A stretch of DNA of 55,785 nucleotides from Thiotrichales bacterium (GTDB taxonomy: Bacteria > Pseudomonadota > Gammaproteobacteria > Beggiatoales > Beggiatoaceae). A program made the translations under genes and the position numbers. Positions 35,628 through 44,436 of the stretch are shown here, in pieces (position 1 is the stretch's first letter; each line of letters begins with the position of its first letter). The stretch covers positions 1 to 55,785 of the forward strand of contig JADGEH010000024.1 in assembly GCA_016744475.1 (NCBI GenBank), read 5' to 3'. The notes beneath the pieces were generated by a model. The model did no database searches. It had not been told where the DNA came from and saw only the letters and a list, made by a program, of their open reading frames with translations.

Positions 35628-36959
35628 ATGCCCACCGTCCGCGAAGGCAATCTTGAAGCCCCCACTCGCCATCCTTTAGATTGGAAAAACCCAGAATTTT
35701 ATAACGAAGAAGCCGTGCTCAGTGAAATGGAGCGCGTGTTTGATATTTGTCACGGTTGCCGCCGTTGCGTCAGCTTATGCCATTCTTTTCCCACCCTATT
35801 TGATTTAGTCGATGAATCAGAAACGATGGAAGTGGACGGCGTGGCTAAAAAAGATTATTGGAAAGTTGTCGAGCATTGTTACTTGTGCGACCTGTGTTAC
35901 ATGACCAAATGCCCTTATGTACCACCGCACGAATGGAACCTAGATTTCCCACACTTAATGCTGCGGGCTAAAGCCGTGAAATATAAGCAAGGCGAAGTAA
36001 AAATGCGGGATCGCATTCTCACCAGCACCGATGCCGTCGGCAAGCTCGCTGGCATTCCCGTCGTCTCTGGCGTGGTCAATTTCGCCAACAACTGCAAACC
36101 CACGCGCAAACTCATGGAAGCCACTTTAGGCGTTCATGCACAAGCTAAACTGCCTCAATTTCATAGCCACACCTTGCGCAATAGACTCAACAAACACCAA
36201 AGCCAAGCCCCCGTCGTCCCCGCAGGCGTGACCACAGGCAAACTCGCCTTATTTGCTACCTGCTATATGAATCGAAATGAACCCGGCATTGGCGAAGATT
36301 TCATTCAAGTTTGTGAACATAACAACATCCCCGTGACCTTGGCAGAAAAAGAACGTTGCTGCGGTATGCCCAAATTAGAACTCGGACACCTAGACGCAGT
36401 AGAAGAAGCCAAAAACTTCAATATTCCCGTGTTAGCCAAATTAGTGGATGAAGGTTACGACCTCACCGCTTTAATTCCTTCCTGTGTATTAATGTTTAAA
36501 CAAGAACTACCTTTGATGTTTCCTGATGATCCTGATGTACAAAAAGTGAAAAAAGCCTTTTATGATCCGTTTGAATATTTAATGCTGCGCCACAAAGCAG
36601 GCCAGCTTAATACCGACTTCAAACAGCCCCTGGGCAAAGTGTCCTACCATGCCTCTTGTCATCAGCGCGTACAAAATATTGGACAAAAAACCAAAGACAT
36701 CCTGGCCTTAATTCCTGACACCAGCATCGATATTATTGAACGTTGTTCTGGTCATGACGGTACCTATGCAGTGAAAAAAGAATTCCATGCAACGGCGATG
36801 AAAATCGTTAAACCCGTAGTGAACAAAGTGAAACAAAGTAATGCCGATCATTACGGCAGTGATTGCGCGATGGCGGGACATCACATTGAAAACGGATTAA
36901 ATGATGGCAGCGAACCCGAACACCCCATCACATTAATGCGCAAAGCTTATGGTCTTTAA
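35628..36959 (+). CDS. GlpC/HdrD-like Fe-S protein linked to rubrerythrin
   Basis: 443 aa from ATG 35628, preceded by AAGGAG; an upstream in-frame start at 35562 lies against the hairpin and has no ribosome site. The N-terminal part has two [4Fe-4S] clusters of ferredoxin type (CHGCRRCVSLCHSFP and CYLCDLCYMTKCPYVPP). The C-terminal part has cysteine-rich elements of the heterodisulfide-reductase family (ERCCGMPKLELG, CHQRVQNIG, ERCSGHDGTYAVKK). No membrane segments. Probably an electron carrier or oxidoreductase; the substrate is unknown. Second gene of the rubrerythrin, Fe-S, DUF3501 cluster. Confidence 0.9.
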   Translation: MPTVREGNLEAPTRHPLDWKNPEFYNEEAVLSEMERVFDICHGCRRCVSLCHSFPTLFDLVDESETMEVDGVAKKDYWKVVEHCYLCDLCYMTKCPYVPPHEWNLDFPHLMLRAKAVKYKQGEVKMRDRILTSTDAVGKLAGIPVVSGVVNFANNCKPTRKLMEATLGVHAQAKLPQFHSHTLRNRLNKHQSQAPVVPAGVTTGKLALFATCYMNRNEPGIGEDFIQVCEHNNIPVTLAEKERCCGMPKLELGHLDAVEEAKNFNIPVLAKLVDEGYDLTALIPSCVLMFKQELPLMFPDDPDVQKVKKAFYDPFEYLMLRHKAGQLNTDFKQPLGKVSYHASCHQRVQNIGQKTKDILALIPDTSIDIIERCSGHDGTYAVKKEFHATAMKIVKPVVNKVKQSNADHYGSDCAMAGHHIENGLNDGSEPEHPITLMRKAYGL

Positions 36960-36989
36960 TCACAAAGCACTCAAGCCAGGAGAAACAGC

Positions 36990-37580
36990 ATGAATAAACT
37001 CACTCGTGAAGCCTTATATAGTCTTGAAAAGTACGCAGAGATTCGTGCTGAGTTCCGCACGACCGTCATGGCACATAAAAAACATCGCCAAGTCGCTTTA
37101 GGCGAACATGCTACCTTGTACTTTGAAGATCGTCTGACCATGCAATACCAAGTACAAGAAATGTTGCGAGCAGAAAAGATTTTTGAAAGTGTAGGTATTC
37201 AAGAAGAACTGGAAGCCTATAACCCGTTGATTCCTGATGGCAGCAATTGGAAAGCCACTTTCATGATTGAATACTCAGAAGTGGAAGAACGCCAAAAGGC
37301 TTTGGCTGAAATGAAAGGCATTGATGATAAAGTCTGGGTGCAAGTGGCAGGACATGAAAAAGTCTATGCCATTGCGAATGAAGATTTAGAACGCACCAAT
37401 GAAGAAAAAACCTCTTCAGTCCATTTCATGCGCTTTGAATTAGAACCCGTGATGATACAAGCATTGAAAGTTGATGCCGCTTTGAATATGGGCATCGATC
37501 ATCCCGCTTATACGCAAGCAATAGAACCCGTATCCGATGACATCAAACAGGCTTTGCTAGAAGATTTAGAGGTTGAATGA
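36990..37580 (+). CDS. DUF3501 family protein
   Basis: 196 aa, a soluble protein with AGGAG upstream of the ATG, starting 30 bases after the Fe-S gene. The start KLTREALYSLEKYAEIRAEF and the segment HATLYFEDRLTMQYQVQEML are typical of DUF3501, which is nearly always found behind the rubrerythrin-associated Fe-S protein. No catalytic motif can be named. The function is unknown, with a likely link to peroxide defence through its neighbours. Confidence 0.88.
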   Translation: MNKLTREALYSLEKYAEIRAEFRTTVMAHKKHRQVALGEHATLYFEDRLTMQYQVQEMLRAEKIFESVGIQEELEAYNPLIPDGSNWKATFMIEYSEVEERQKALAEMKGIDDKVWVQVAGHEKVYAIANEDLERTNEEKTSSVHFMRFELEPVMIQALKVDAALNMGIDHPAYTQAIEPVSDDIKQALLEDLEVE

Positions 37581-37853
37581 TGTGTAGCTACGTAGATCGG
37601 GTTAGCGCAGTACACGCGGCTGAAAAACTCGCTTCACGCGATGAAAAACCAGGGTACGCCGGATTATCTGCTGCAAGATCATCAACAAGCAATTGATATT
37701 ATTGCAGCCACGCATGGAACGCATTGGTCAATGCGCTGGAGAATCAAACGGTGGGCGGGCAGCGTCATATAGAGAAAATAAATCAGTTATACGATAGACC
37801 TGATAGATACCGTGTCTCAGGTCAACCCCTTGTTGAACAGGAAAACTTTAAAA
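37581..37853. other. Fragments of an unidentified broken gene
   Basis: Plus-strand pieces in two frames read like one shifted gene: KNQGTPDYLLQDHQQAIDII (from ~37645), then ALVNALENQTVGGQRHIEKI (from ~37728). I do not recognise it. There is no start or ribosome site and it runs into the IS110 remnant, so it is presumably a decayed gene interrupted by that element. Confidence 0.4.
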
Positions 37854-38645
37854 TTAAGCGGTTTGAGGGCAATAAGGGGTTTGGTGTTTCAAAACACCCA
37901 AACAAATGTGAACGAGCTTGCGCATTGCAGCACCAATAGCACACATCTTACTGTTGCCTTTATCGAGTAAATGCTCGTAAAGTGCTTTGACATCAGGATT
38001 ATAGCGACTGGGCTTTTTAATACTTGACCCCGATTCCGTAGCAATAGGAATAAGCCCTAAATAAGCAGCGGCTTGAGGTGCATCTTTGAAGCGTTTAGTC
38101 TGCAATACGGGCAGTAAAATGGTAGACATCACTTCGCCTATCCCTTTGATGGACCGAAGTCACCCCCTGTCATGTTCTAAATTAGGATGAGACTGGATGT
38201 GTTGTTCAATATCCATATCGAGTGGTTCAAGTGCTTGTTTAAGGTGAGCCATCATCCGTTCAATAGAAGCCATGGTTTTGGCGTTACCACGCCCAGTGTC
38301 TTGCTTCTCTAAACGATTAAGTTCACGTTGCCAGTCGGTTTCAACTGCTTGCTGACGTCGTATCAGCACCTCTAAATGAGCGTATTGTGGCGGTGGCTAA
38401 GGGATAAGGTCTGCTTCACGTTTACGTCCGTAACGTGCCAAAATATTGGCCTCTACGCGGTCAGTCTTCGTTTTGATACCTTAACTTCTTGCATAGTTTT
38501 TAACATCAGCAGGATGGATAACAGAAAGGCTGCATTGCGCGTTAGATAAGCTATCTGCGGCTATTTCATGATAAGACCCCGTGGCTTCTAAAATGGCATA
38601 GCGTTCATTCACTGTGCCATGCGCTTTATTCATGGCTCATGTGAG
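37854..38645 (-). pseudogene. IS110-family transposase, decayed
   Basis: On the minus strand from 38640: YAILEATGSYHEIAADSLSN and SVIHPADVKNYARS (N-terminal DEDD-type domain with TKTDRVEANILARY), the coiled middle (EVLIRRQQAVETDWQREL) and the C-terminal Transposase_20 part (FKDAPQAAAYLGLIPIATES, then CAIGAAMRKLVHI). In-frame stops near 38482 and 38400 and a frame change near 38160 show that it is inactive. Confidence 0.85.
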
Positions 38646-38750
38646 TCATGCTGTCATGCCTTGAGGTGTATTAGCCACCGTTTTGTGCAACGGTTGATTG
38701 AGTCAATGGGAGCGCAATAATGAACCATCCCATTTTTCTTTTGCAACGTC

Positions 38751-38911
38751 AGAGCCTATACGAAAATGGGAGTATCGGCTGCAAACCCGCTCTTTTGGTC
38801 AGTTTTTCCGCTTTTTTTCGTTAAATAGCCCGCTATTCGCCTTAAAAAACCGAAAAAATTGCCTCAAAATAGCGGATTTTCGCTTCGATTCCCCATCTTC
38901 GTATAGGCTCT
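38751..38911. mobile_element. 161-bp MITE, AGAGCCTATACG family
   Basis: Ends AGAGCCTATACGAAAATGGG and CCATCTTCGTATAGGCTCT are inverted repeats. The interior has TTTTTTCGTTAAATAGCCCG and TTCGCCTTAAAAAACCG. It is the reverse-orientation twin of 42609-42769, of equal length and with few differences, so the family has moved or been copied recently. Confidence 0.88.
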
Positions 38912-39229
38912 CAATGCCGAGAAAATTCATAGGAACGCCTTAAAATGATCAGTGTGCTGACTGTCCTTGTTCATACAGGTTCTGAGACCTTCGATACCGT
39001 TCAGTCTGAAACTTTTGCTAAACTGGTGTAATTCAGGGGCTTATCTGTACAGTCAGACTCGAAGTCTGAGGTTTTTAACAGCCTCACTGATGTCCAATGT
39101 GGGGGTAGCTAACCCCCACTCGCTTTAACATACAAGGCTTTTGAAACCTGTCAGGCCTATCGTACAACTGAATTAATATTCCTATATACGCAAAAGGTTA
39201 AAAAAAACGAGATAAAACCTTGGCAGAAA

Positions 39230-39431
39230 AAAGTTGGATATTCACTATACGCCTAAGCATGGAAGTTGGTTGAATATAGCAGAAATCGAGTTTAGTGTTC
39301 TAAGCCGACAATGTTTAGACCAGCGTATCTCTGATAAAGACACTTTGGAAAAAGAAGTATACGAATGGGTGAAAAAGCGCAATGACTATGCAAAACCAAT
39401 GGAATGGCGTTGTACTACAGAAGATGCTTGA
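39230..39431 (+). pseudogene. IS630-family transposase, C-terminal fragment
   Basis: LDIHYTPKHGSWLNIAEIEF followed by SVLSRQCLDQRISDKDTLEK is the C-terminal DDE block of IS630 transposases, with the catalytic Glu in AEIE. All of the gene before it is missing. It converges on a second IS630 remnant on the opposite strand. Confidence 0.85.
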
Positions 39432-39432
39432 G

Positions 39433-40175
39433 CTTTATCCGCGCCTCCTCAGTGGTAAAGCGCCACTGCATAGGATTTGGATGGGCATTACGTTATTTCA
39501 CCCAGGTCGCCACTGCTTGCTACAAAGTCTCACTATCGGGAATACGTCGTTCTAGGCATTGTCTGCTCAAAATACTCCATTCAATCTCTGCCATATTGAG
39601 CCCACTTCCATGCTTGGGGGTGTAATGAATTAAGATGGCTTATAAACCTCCCGCACATCTTCCATCGCACCGACAAAATCAGCATGGGATTCAGGCGGTA
39701 TGCACCCTTCTTTTTTTGGCCACGGTTTGATGGCGTTTTTTTAAAACAGTACGCACGGTTTCATGTGAAACACTGTCAACATCATTGAGTTCAACCATTT
39801 TGTTTGCCCACCATTGCAACGTCCAGCAGGCACGTCCAGCAGGCACGTCCATCGGGTGGCGCGCCGCCAGCTAAAGCCACCCAATAGGCGTCCTGTTCGC
39901 CATCGTGTTGCGACTGCGCGTTCTACTCGGTGTTGCCCGATTGAGCGCTGCATCTAAACCCTGCTCCACCAAACGCTGTCGTACTCGCTCAACGGTGCGC
40001 GTAGTGATATCAAGGGCTTCGCTGATTTTCGCATCAGTCCAGCCCTCGCCTTTTTCACCCGCGTCCGCTTTTAATAACATTTGCGCATGGAGGCAGCCGC
40101 TTTGCCTGTCTTTACCCGTGTATCGAGATGGCTACGTTCTTCTGCTGTGAGTTCGACTATGTATTTTTTGCGCAT
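39433..40175 (-). pseudogene. IS630-family transposase, decayed, opposite orientation
   Basis: From ATG 40175 on the minus strand: KKYIVELTAEERSHLDTRVK, a frame change near 40080, then the helix-turn-helix DAKISEALDITTRTVERVRQ (~40030) and RLVEQGLDAALNRATPSRTR. After a damaged middle it ends with IHYTPKHGSGLNMAEIEWSI and LSRQCLERRIPDSETL (39630-39540). Several stops. It is tail to tail with the fragment at 39230-39431. Confidence 0.82.
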
Positions 40176-40246
40176 GGCCCATTCCTTTGCTGATTTATTT
40201 CGCAGCAAATTTGCCATAATTTATCCGACTTATAAAGTTTGATGAT

Positions 40247-40345
40247 GTACTAGGGCGTTGCCCTATATAGATATTACGTCCCTTTGGGGCTTCACTGAAT
40301 GACGCTGATGCAGCGCATAGGAAGGAGTTAAAAATTTAAACATGC
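40247..40345. repeat. Partial multi-hairpin repeat, copy 3
   Basis: Only the right part is present: CTAGGGCGTTGCCCTATATAG, then CCCTTTGGGGC and GATGCAGCGCATAGGAAGGAG, as in 44125-44200. Confidence 0.65.
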
Positions 40346-40511
40346 ACTAAAAAAATCATCATTGCACCAAGAGGACAGAAAAATCGCGCTCAACATCCAA
40401 CTCCCTAAACACTATTGTGGAACTTTGCGGTGAAAAATAAGCCTTTGCATCATTTCAGTGATATAAGCTGAGTTTTTCAGACATATTATTAAATCTTATG
40501 ATTTTTTCATA

Positions 40512-40535
40512 AACCATAAGCTATAACTTATGGTT
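40512..40535. promoter_or_regulatory. Inverted repeat upstream of cbbL, candidate CbbR operator
   Basis: AACCATAAG, six bases, CTTATGGTT: a perfect nine-base dyad 137 bases before the cbbL start. It contains TAA-N8-TTA, and TTA-N7-TTA lies just upstream, both close to the TNA-N7/8-TNA pattern bound by the LysR-type regulator CbbR. No cbbR gene lies in the window, so this rests on pattern alone. Confidence 0.5.
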
Positions 40536-40575
40536 ATCATCATTTATTCGTGTAGTTATTTGTATTTGGTGTGTT

Positions 40576-40581
40576 TATAAT
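40576..40581 (+). promoter_or_regulatory. Candidate -10 box of the cbbLS promoter
   Basis: TATAAT in GTGTTTATAATCG, 90 bases before cbbL. The -35 region (~40553-40558) is a poor match, consistent with an activator-dependent promoter. Confidence 0.45.
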
Positions 40582-40671
40582 CGCCAACGTTGTGTCGGTT
40601 AATGACCTGATACATGCACTAATAAAGTGCATAACGATTATTCACTCTCATTCAAGAGTAAGGAGACATCT

Positions 40672-42093
40672 ATGGCCGTAAAAACTTATCAAGCGGGCGT
40701 AAAAGATTACCGCGAAACCTATTGGATGCCAGACTATACCCCTAAAGAAACTGATCTTTTAGCGGTATTCAAAATCACCCCTCAAGAAGGCGTACCTCGT
40801 GAAGAAGCGGCAGCGGCTGTAGCGGCTGAATCCTCTACCGGTACCTGGACTACGGTGTGGACTGATTTGCTGACTGATATGGACCACTACAAAGGTCGTG
40901 CTTACGCTATTGAAGACGTGCCGGGTGATGACACTTGCTTTTATGCGTTTATCGCTTACCCCATTGACCTGTTTGAAGAAGGTTCAGTGGTCAACGTATT
41001 TACCTCTTTAGTCGGTAATGTATTTGGCTTTAAAGCGGTACGTGCGCTGCGTTTAGAAGACATTCGCTTCCCGATTGCTTACGTGATGACCTGTAATGGC
41101 CCTCCTCATGGTATCCAAGTTGAACGTGACATCATGAACAAATATGGCCGTCCTATGTTGGGTTGCACGATTAAACCTAAACTGGGCTTGTCTGCGAAAA
41201 ACTATGGTCGTGCGGTGTACGAATGTCTGCGTGGTGGTTTGGATTTCACCAAAGATGACGAAAACGTCAACAGCCAACCTTTCATGCGCTGGCGTCAACG
41301 TTTTGACTTCGTGATGGATGCTATCGACAAAGCTGAACGTGAAACCGGTGAGCGTAAAGGTCACTACTTAAACGTGACCGCACCGACTCCAGAAGAAATG
41401 TACAAACGTGCTGAATACGCTAAAGAAATTGGCGCACCTATCATCATGCACGATTACATTACTGGCGGCTTCTGTGCAAATACGGGTCTGGCTCAATGGT
41501 GCCAAGACAACGGCGTTTTACTGCACATTCACCGTGCCATGCACGCCGTGCTTGACCGTAATCCTCATCATGGTATTCACTTCCGCGTACTCACCAAAAT
41601 CTTGCGTCTGTCTGGCGGCGACCATCTGCACACCGGTACTGTGGTGGGCAAATTGGAAGGCGACCGTGAATCTACCCTGGGTTGGATCGACTTGTTGCGT
41701 GAAAGCTACATTAAAGAAGATCGCTCTCGCGGTATTTTCTTCGACCAAGATTGGGGTTCAATGCCTGGTGCATTTGCTGTCGCTTCTGGTGGTATCCACG
41801 TATGGCACATGCCAGCACTGGTCACCATCTTCGGCGACGACGCTGTACTGCAATTCGGTGGCGGCACATTAGGCCATCCTTGGGGTAATGCAGCCGGTGC
41901 AGCCGCTAATCGTGTGGCTCTGGAAGCTTGTGTTGAAGCGCGTAACCGTGGCGTTGCTATTGAGAAAGAAGGCAAAGACGTGCTGCAAAAAGCAGCCGCT
42001 AGCAGCCCAGAACTCAAAATGGCAATGGAAACGTGGAAAGAAATCAAGTTTGAATTCGACACCGTCGATAAACTGGATGTTGCCCACAAGTAA
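40672..42093 (+). CDS. cbbL: RuBisCO large subunit, form I (IA-like)
   Basis: 473 aa, normal length. Fixes CO2 onto ribulose 1,5-bisphosphate in the Calvin cycle. Active-site features are all visible: Lys168 in TIKPKLG, carbamylated Lys194 with Asp196 and Glu197 in [12 protein letters not shown], the loop-6 region [12 protein letters not shown], and [16 protein letters not shown] just before ATG 40672 fixes the start; an in-frame start 15 codons upstream is ignored. Followed by cbbS. Neither carboxysome genes nor cbbQ/cbbO follow, so the locus is a minimal cbbLS pair. The sequence is of the proteobacterial green-like type. Confidence 0.98.
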   Translation: MAVKTYQAGVKDYRETYWMPDYTPKETDLLAVFKITPQEGVPREEAAAAVAAESSTGTWTTVWTDLLTDMDHYKGRAYAIEDVPGDDTCFYAFIAYPIDLFEEGSVVNVFTSLVGNVFGFKAVRALRLEDIRFPIAYVMTCNGPPHGIQVERDIMNKYGRPMLGCTIKPKLGLSAKNYGRAVYECLRGGLDFTKDDENVNSQPFMRWRQRFDFVMDAIDKAERETGERKGHYLNVTAPTPEEMYKRAEYAKEIGAPIIMHDYITGGFCANTGLAQWCQDNGVLLHIHRAMHAVLDRNPHHGIHFRVLTKILRLSGGDHLHTGTVVGKLEGDRESTLGWIDLLRESYIKEDRSRGIFFDQDWGSMPGAFAVASGGIHVWHMPALVTIFGDDAVLQFGGGTLGHPWGNAAGAAANRVALEACVEARNRGVAIEKEGKDVLQKAAASSPELKMAMETWKEIKFEFDTVDKLDVAHK

Positions 42094-42177
42094 GCGCATT
42101 GGCGGCGGTGCATTCAATGCACCGCCACCTCGATAAATTCAATTTTTGCTTCAACAAAAATTAATTAGGAGAACAAC

Positions 42178-42534
42178 ATGAGCGAAATGCAAGATTATGC
42201 TTCTAGCTTAGGTAACGTAGACAGCCGTAAATTTGAAACCTTCTCTTATTTACCTGAAATGGATCAAGACCGTATCCAAAAACAGGTGGAATACATTGTG
42301 TCTAAAGGCTGGAATCCAGCGATTGAACACACTGAGCCTGAAAATGCGTTTGATCATTACTGGTACATGTGGAAACTGCCTATGTTTGGCGAAACTGATG
42401 TAGCCACTGTTTTAGCTGAAGCTGAAGCGTGTCATCAAGCCCATCCTAACAATCATGTGCGTTTGATTGGCTTTGATAACTATGCACAATCTAAAGGTGC
42501 AGAAATGGTGGTCTTCCGTGGCAAGCCTGTATAA
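42178..42534 (+). CDS. cbbS: RuBisCO small subunit
   Basis: 118 aa. Caps the L8 core to give the L8S8 enzyme. Typical elements are [49 protein letters not shown] and [22 protein letters not shown] lies before the ATG, 84 bases after cbbL. A strong terminator follows, so the operon is just cbbLS. Confidence 0.98.
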   Translation: MSEMQDYASSLGNVDSRKFETFSYLPEMDQDRIQKQVEYIVSKGWNPAIEHTEPENAFDHYWYMWKLPMFGETDVATVLAEAEACHQAHPNNHVRLIGFDNYAQSKGAEMVVFRGKPV

Positions 42535-42564
42535 AAATATACAGTGAACTTGTGACATAGCCAT

Positions 42565-42601
42565 AAAAAAGCCTGCCTCGTCTAACGAGGCAGGCTTTTT
42601 T
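42565..42601. terminator. Rho-independent terminator of cbbLS
   Basis: AAAAAAGCCTGCCTCG, loop TCTAA, CGAGGCAGGCTTTTTT: an 11-base GC-rich stem with a T tract (and an A tract upstream). It also faces the convergent iron-binding gene. Confidence 0.92.
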
Positions 42602-42608
42602 ATGGCTT

Positions 42609-42769
42609 AGAGCCTATACGAAGATGGGGAATCGAAGCGAAAATTTGCCATTTTGAGGCAGTTTTTTCGGTTTTTTAAGGCGAATAGTGGGCTATTTAAC
42701 GAAAAAAAGCGGAAAAACTGACCAAAAGGGCGGGTTTGCAGCCGATTATCCCATTTTCGTATAGGCTCT
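42609..42769. mobile_element. 161-bp MITE, AGAGCCTATACG family, between converging genes
   Basis: Ends AGAGCCTATACGAAGATGGG and CCATTTTCGTATAGGCTCT. It lies eight bases after the cbbLS terminator and ends six bases before the stop codon of the convergent iron-binding gene. Flanking TTA on both sides could be the target duplication. No coding capacity. The whole element can fold into one long imperfect hairpin. Confidence 0.88.
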
Positions 42770-42775
42770 TAAAGT

Positions 42776-43795
42776 TTACCGCCAGCCCGCACGATCCATC
42801 AACCTAACGGCAGCAGGATTATTTTCACCCAATTTATCCATGTGCAACGTATCGGCTTTGAAATCTCCCCAAGCACTCACAATGGCATTGGCTTGAGCAC
42901 CGGCTTTAACGGGATATTCATAGTTTTTATCCGCATACCAGCTTTGTGCCGCATCACTGACCAAATATTCAATGAGTTGTATCGCCTCTGGCTTGTTTTT
43001 GCTGGCTGCCGTTACGCCCGCACCGCTAACATTAACGTGAACGCCTCGCCCTTGCTGGTTAGGCCAGAAAACCGCTAATTTTTCAGCCGCCGCTTTTTGT
43101 GCCGCATCATCGCCGCCTAACATCATGCCCAAATAATAAGTATTAGCGATAGCCACTTTACATTGGCCTGCGGCGACCGCTTTGATTTGATCGCGATCAC
43201 CACCGGCAGGTTTACGCGCCAAATTGCCCACCAAAGCTTTAGCCCATGTTTCAGTCTCGGCTTTACCGTTGGCTTCAATCATAGAGGCGGTTAAAGATTG
43301 ATTATAAATATTAGATGATGAACGCACGCATACAGCTTTTTTCCAAGTCGCATCCCCCAACGCTTCGTAGGTGGATAATTGCTCAGGTTTCACCTTATCT
43401 TTGTGGTACATGATCACACGAGCACGCAGAGATAAACCGTACCAAAAGCCCTCACTATCACGGTATTGCGCAGGAATGGCTTGTTGCAAAATCTCTGAAG
43501 TCGCCGTTTGTAATACACCCGCTTGTTTAGCGCGGTATAAGCGTCCAGCATCGGTGGTCAACAACACGTCAGCGGGTGAGTTTCTTCCTTCACTTTGTAA
43601 GCGCTTCAACAGTGCATCGGCTTTACCTGTAACTAAATTGACTTTAATCCCTGTGGTTTGAGTAAATCGATCCAATAAAGGTTTAATCAAGGCTTCTTTG
43701 CGAGCGGAATACAGATTCACTTCCGCCGCCTGTAAAGGTATGGCTAATAAGCTGCTGAGCACACAAATGCCTGCCCATAGTGTTGTTTTTTGCAT
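42776..43795 (-). CDS. Periplasmic Fe(III)-binding protein of an ABC transporter (FbpA/FutA-like)
   Basis: 339 aa from ATG 43795, where a signal peptide begins (MQKTTLWAGICVLSSLLA, cleavage after LQAAE). A type 2 periplasmic binding fold with VNLYSARKEALIKPLLDRF and iron-coordinating tyrosines expected in ANTYYLGMM and NYEYPV. Delivers ferric iron to an inner-membrane permease. No permease or ATPase gene is adjacent, so it is an orphan binding protein. A Fur-like box lies 80 bases upstream. In-frame codons above 43795 overlap that box and are not likely translated. Confidence 0.93.
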   Translation of the reverse strand: MQKTTLWAGICVLSSLLAIPLQAAEVNLYSARKEALIKPLLDRFTQTTGIKVNLVTGKADALLKRLQSEGRNSPADVLLTTDAGRLYRAKQAGVLQTATSEILQQAIPAQYRDSEGFWYGLSLRARVIMYHKDKVKPEQLSTYEALGDATWKKAVCVRSSSNIYNQSLTASMIEANGKAETETWAKALVGNLARKPAGGDRDQIKAVAAGQCKVAIANTYYLGMMLGGDDAAQKAAAEKLAVFWPNQQGRGVHVNVSGAGVTAASKNKPEAIQLIEYLVSDAAQSWYADKNYEYPVKAGAQANAIVSAWGDFKADTLHMDKLGENNPAAVRLMDRAGWR

Positions 43796-43874
43796 GATAA
43801 ATACTCTCTTGCGGTATGAAGTAAAGGTAATAAACGAGGGCTTTAAAGACGACATCAAAACCCAATTAAACATG

Positions 43875-43893
43875 AATGATAATAATTCTTATT
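43875..43893. promoter_or_regulatory. Candidate Fur box
   Basis: AATGATAATAATTCTTATT matches the 19-base Fur consensus GATAATGATAATCATTATC at 13 positions by hand count, in the expected place upstream of the iron-binding gene. Iron-dependent repression is inferred. Confidence 0.55.
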
Positions 43894-43969
43894 TATAAAC
43901 TCAACTGTTTTGTCCATTCACCCGTTTGAACTGGTTTCCATGTGCTACATCACTGCCATTCCGTGAAGG

Positions 43970-44290
43970 ATTTTTAGCCCCAACGGGGCGCAATTGATAT
44001 AGCCCAGGGCAGCGCCCTGGGTTCGGTCGATAATACCCACCCAGCCCTGAAAGGGCGTAATAAAAGGCGGCATGGCGTTTTATGTCGCCCTTTCAGGGCT
44101 AAGTCTCTTCTATCCGTTTAACCTAGGGCGTTGCCCTAGGCTATAGAGATGACGCTCCTTTGGGGCTTTACTGGATGACAATACGGTGCATGGGAACGAG
44201 TTAAACATCATTTGGAAACGCTGGCGTTCTTTGCGCCTCTAGCGCCGTTTGCGTTGCCTTTTAAAGCGGATGGCTTGAGTCGTACAACTG
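43970..44290. repeat. Multi-hairpin interspersed repeat, copy 4
   Basis: TTTAGCCCCAACGGGGCG, AGCCCAGGGCAGCGCCCTGG, CAGCCCTGAAAGGGCG, GTCGCCCTTTCAGGGCT, CCTAGGGCGTTGCCCTAGG and CTCCTTTGGGG in series, then CATGGGAACGAGTTAAACAT and a GCGCCTCTAGCGCCGTTTGC segment. The longest copy in the window, containing hairpins in both orientations. It fills the space between the iron-binding gene and the MoxR gene. Confidence 0.8.
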
Positions 44291-44436
44291 ATTCATGCTG
44301 CCTGTAGATAAAGAAAATGACTAGAGATGCCTCGCGCTCACCCCCATTACCACAGTTTTCAACCGATCTAAAAGAGGCGAACCGCCAAGCGATTACGCTT
44401 TTCAAAAACACTCATCTCGAATTAAGAAGGTTCATT

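Noticed and set aside
40627-40671. Upstream in-frame start for cbbL
   Set aside because: AAGGAG sits directly before ATG 40672, and the conserved N-terminus of CbbL starts there.
43970-44290. Hairpin series considered as a CRISPR array or riboswitch
   Set aside because: Units differ in sequence and length, there are no unique spacers of constant size and no cas genes, and the block occurs in front of and behind unrelated genes.
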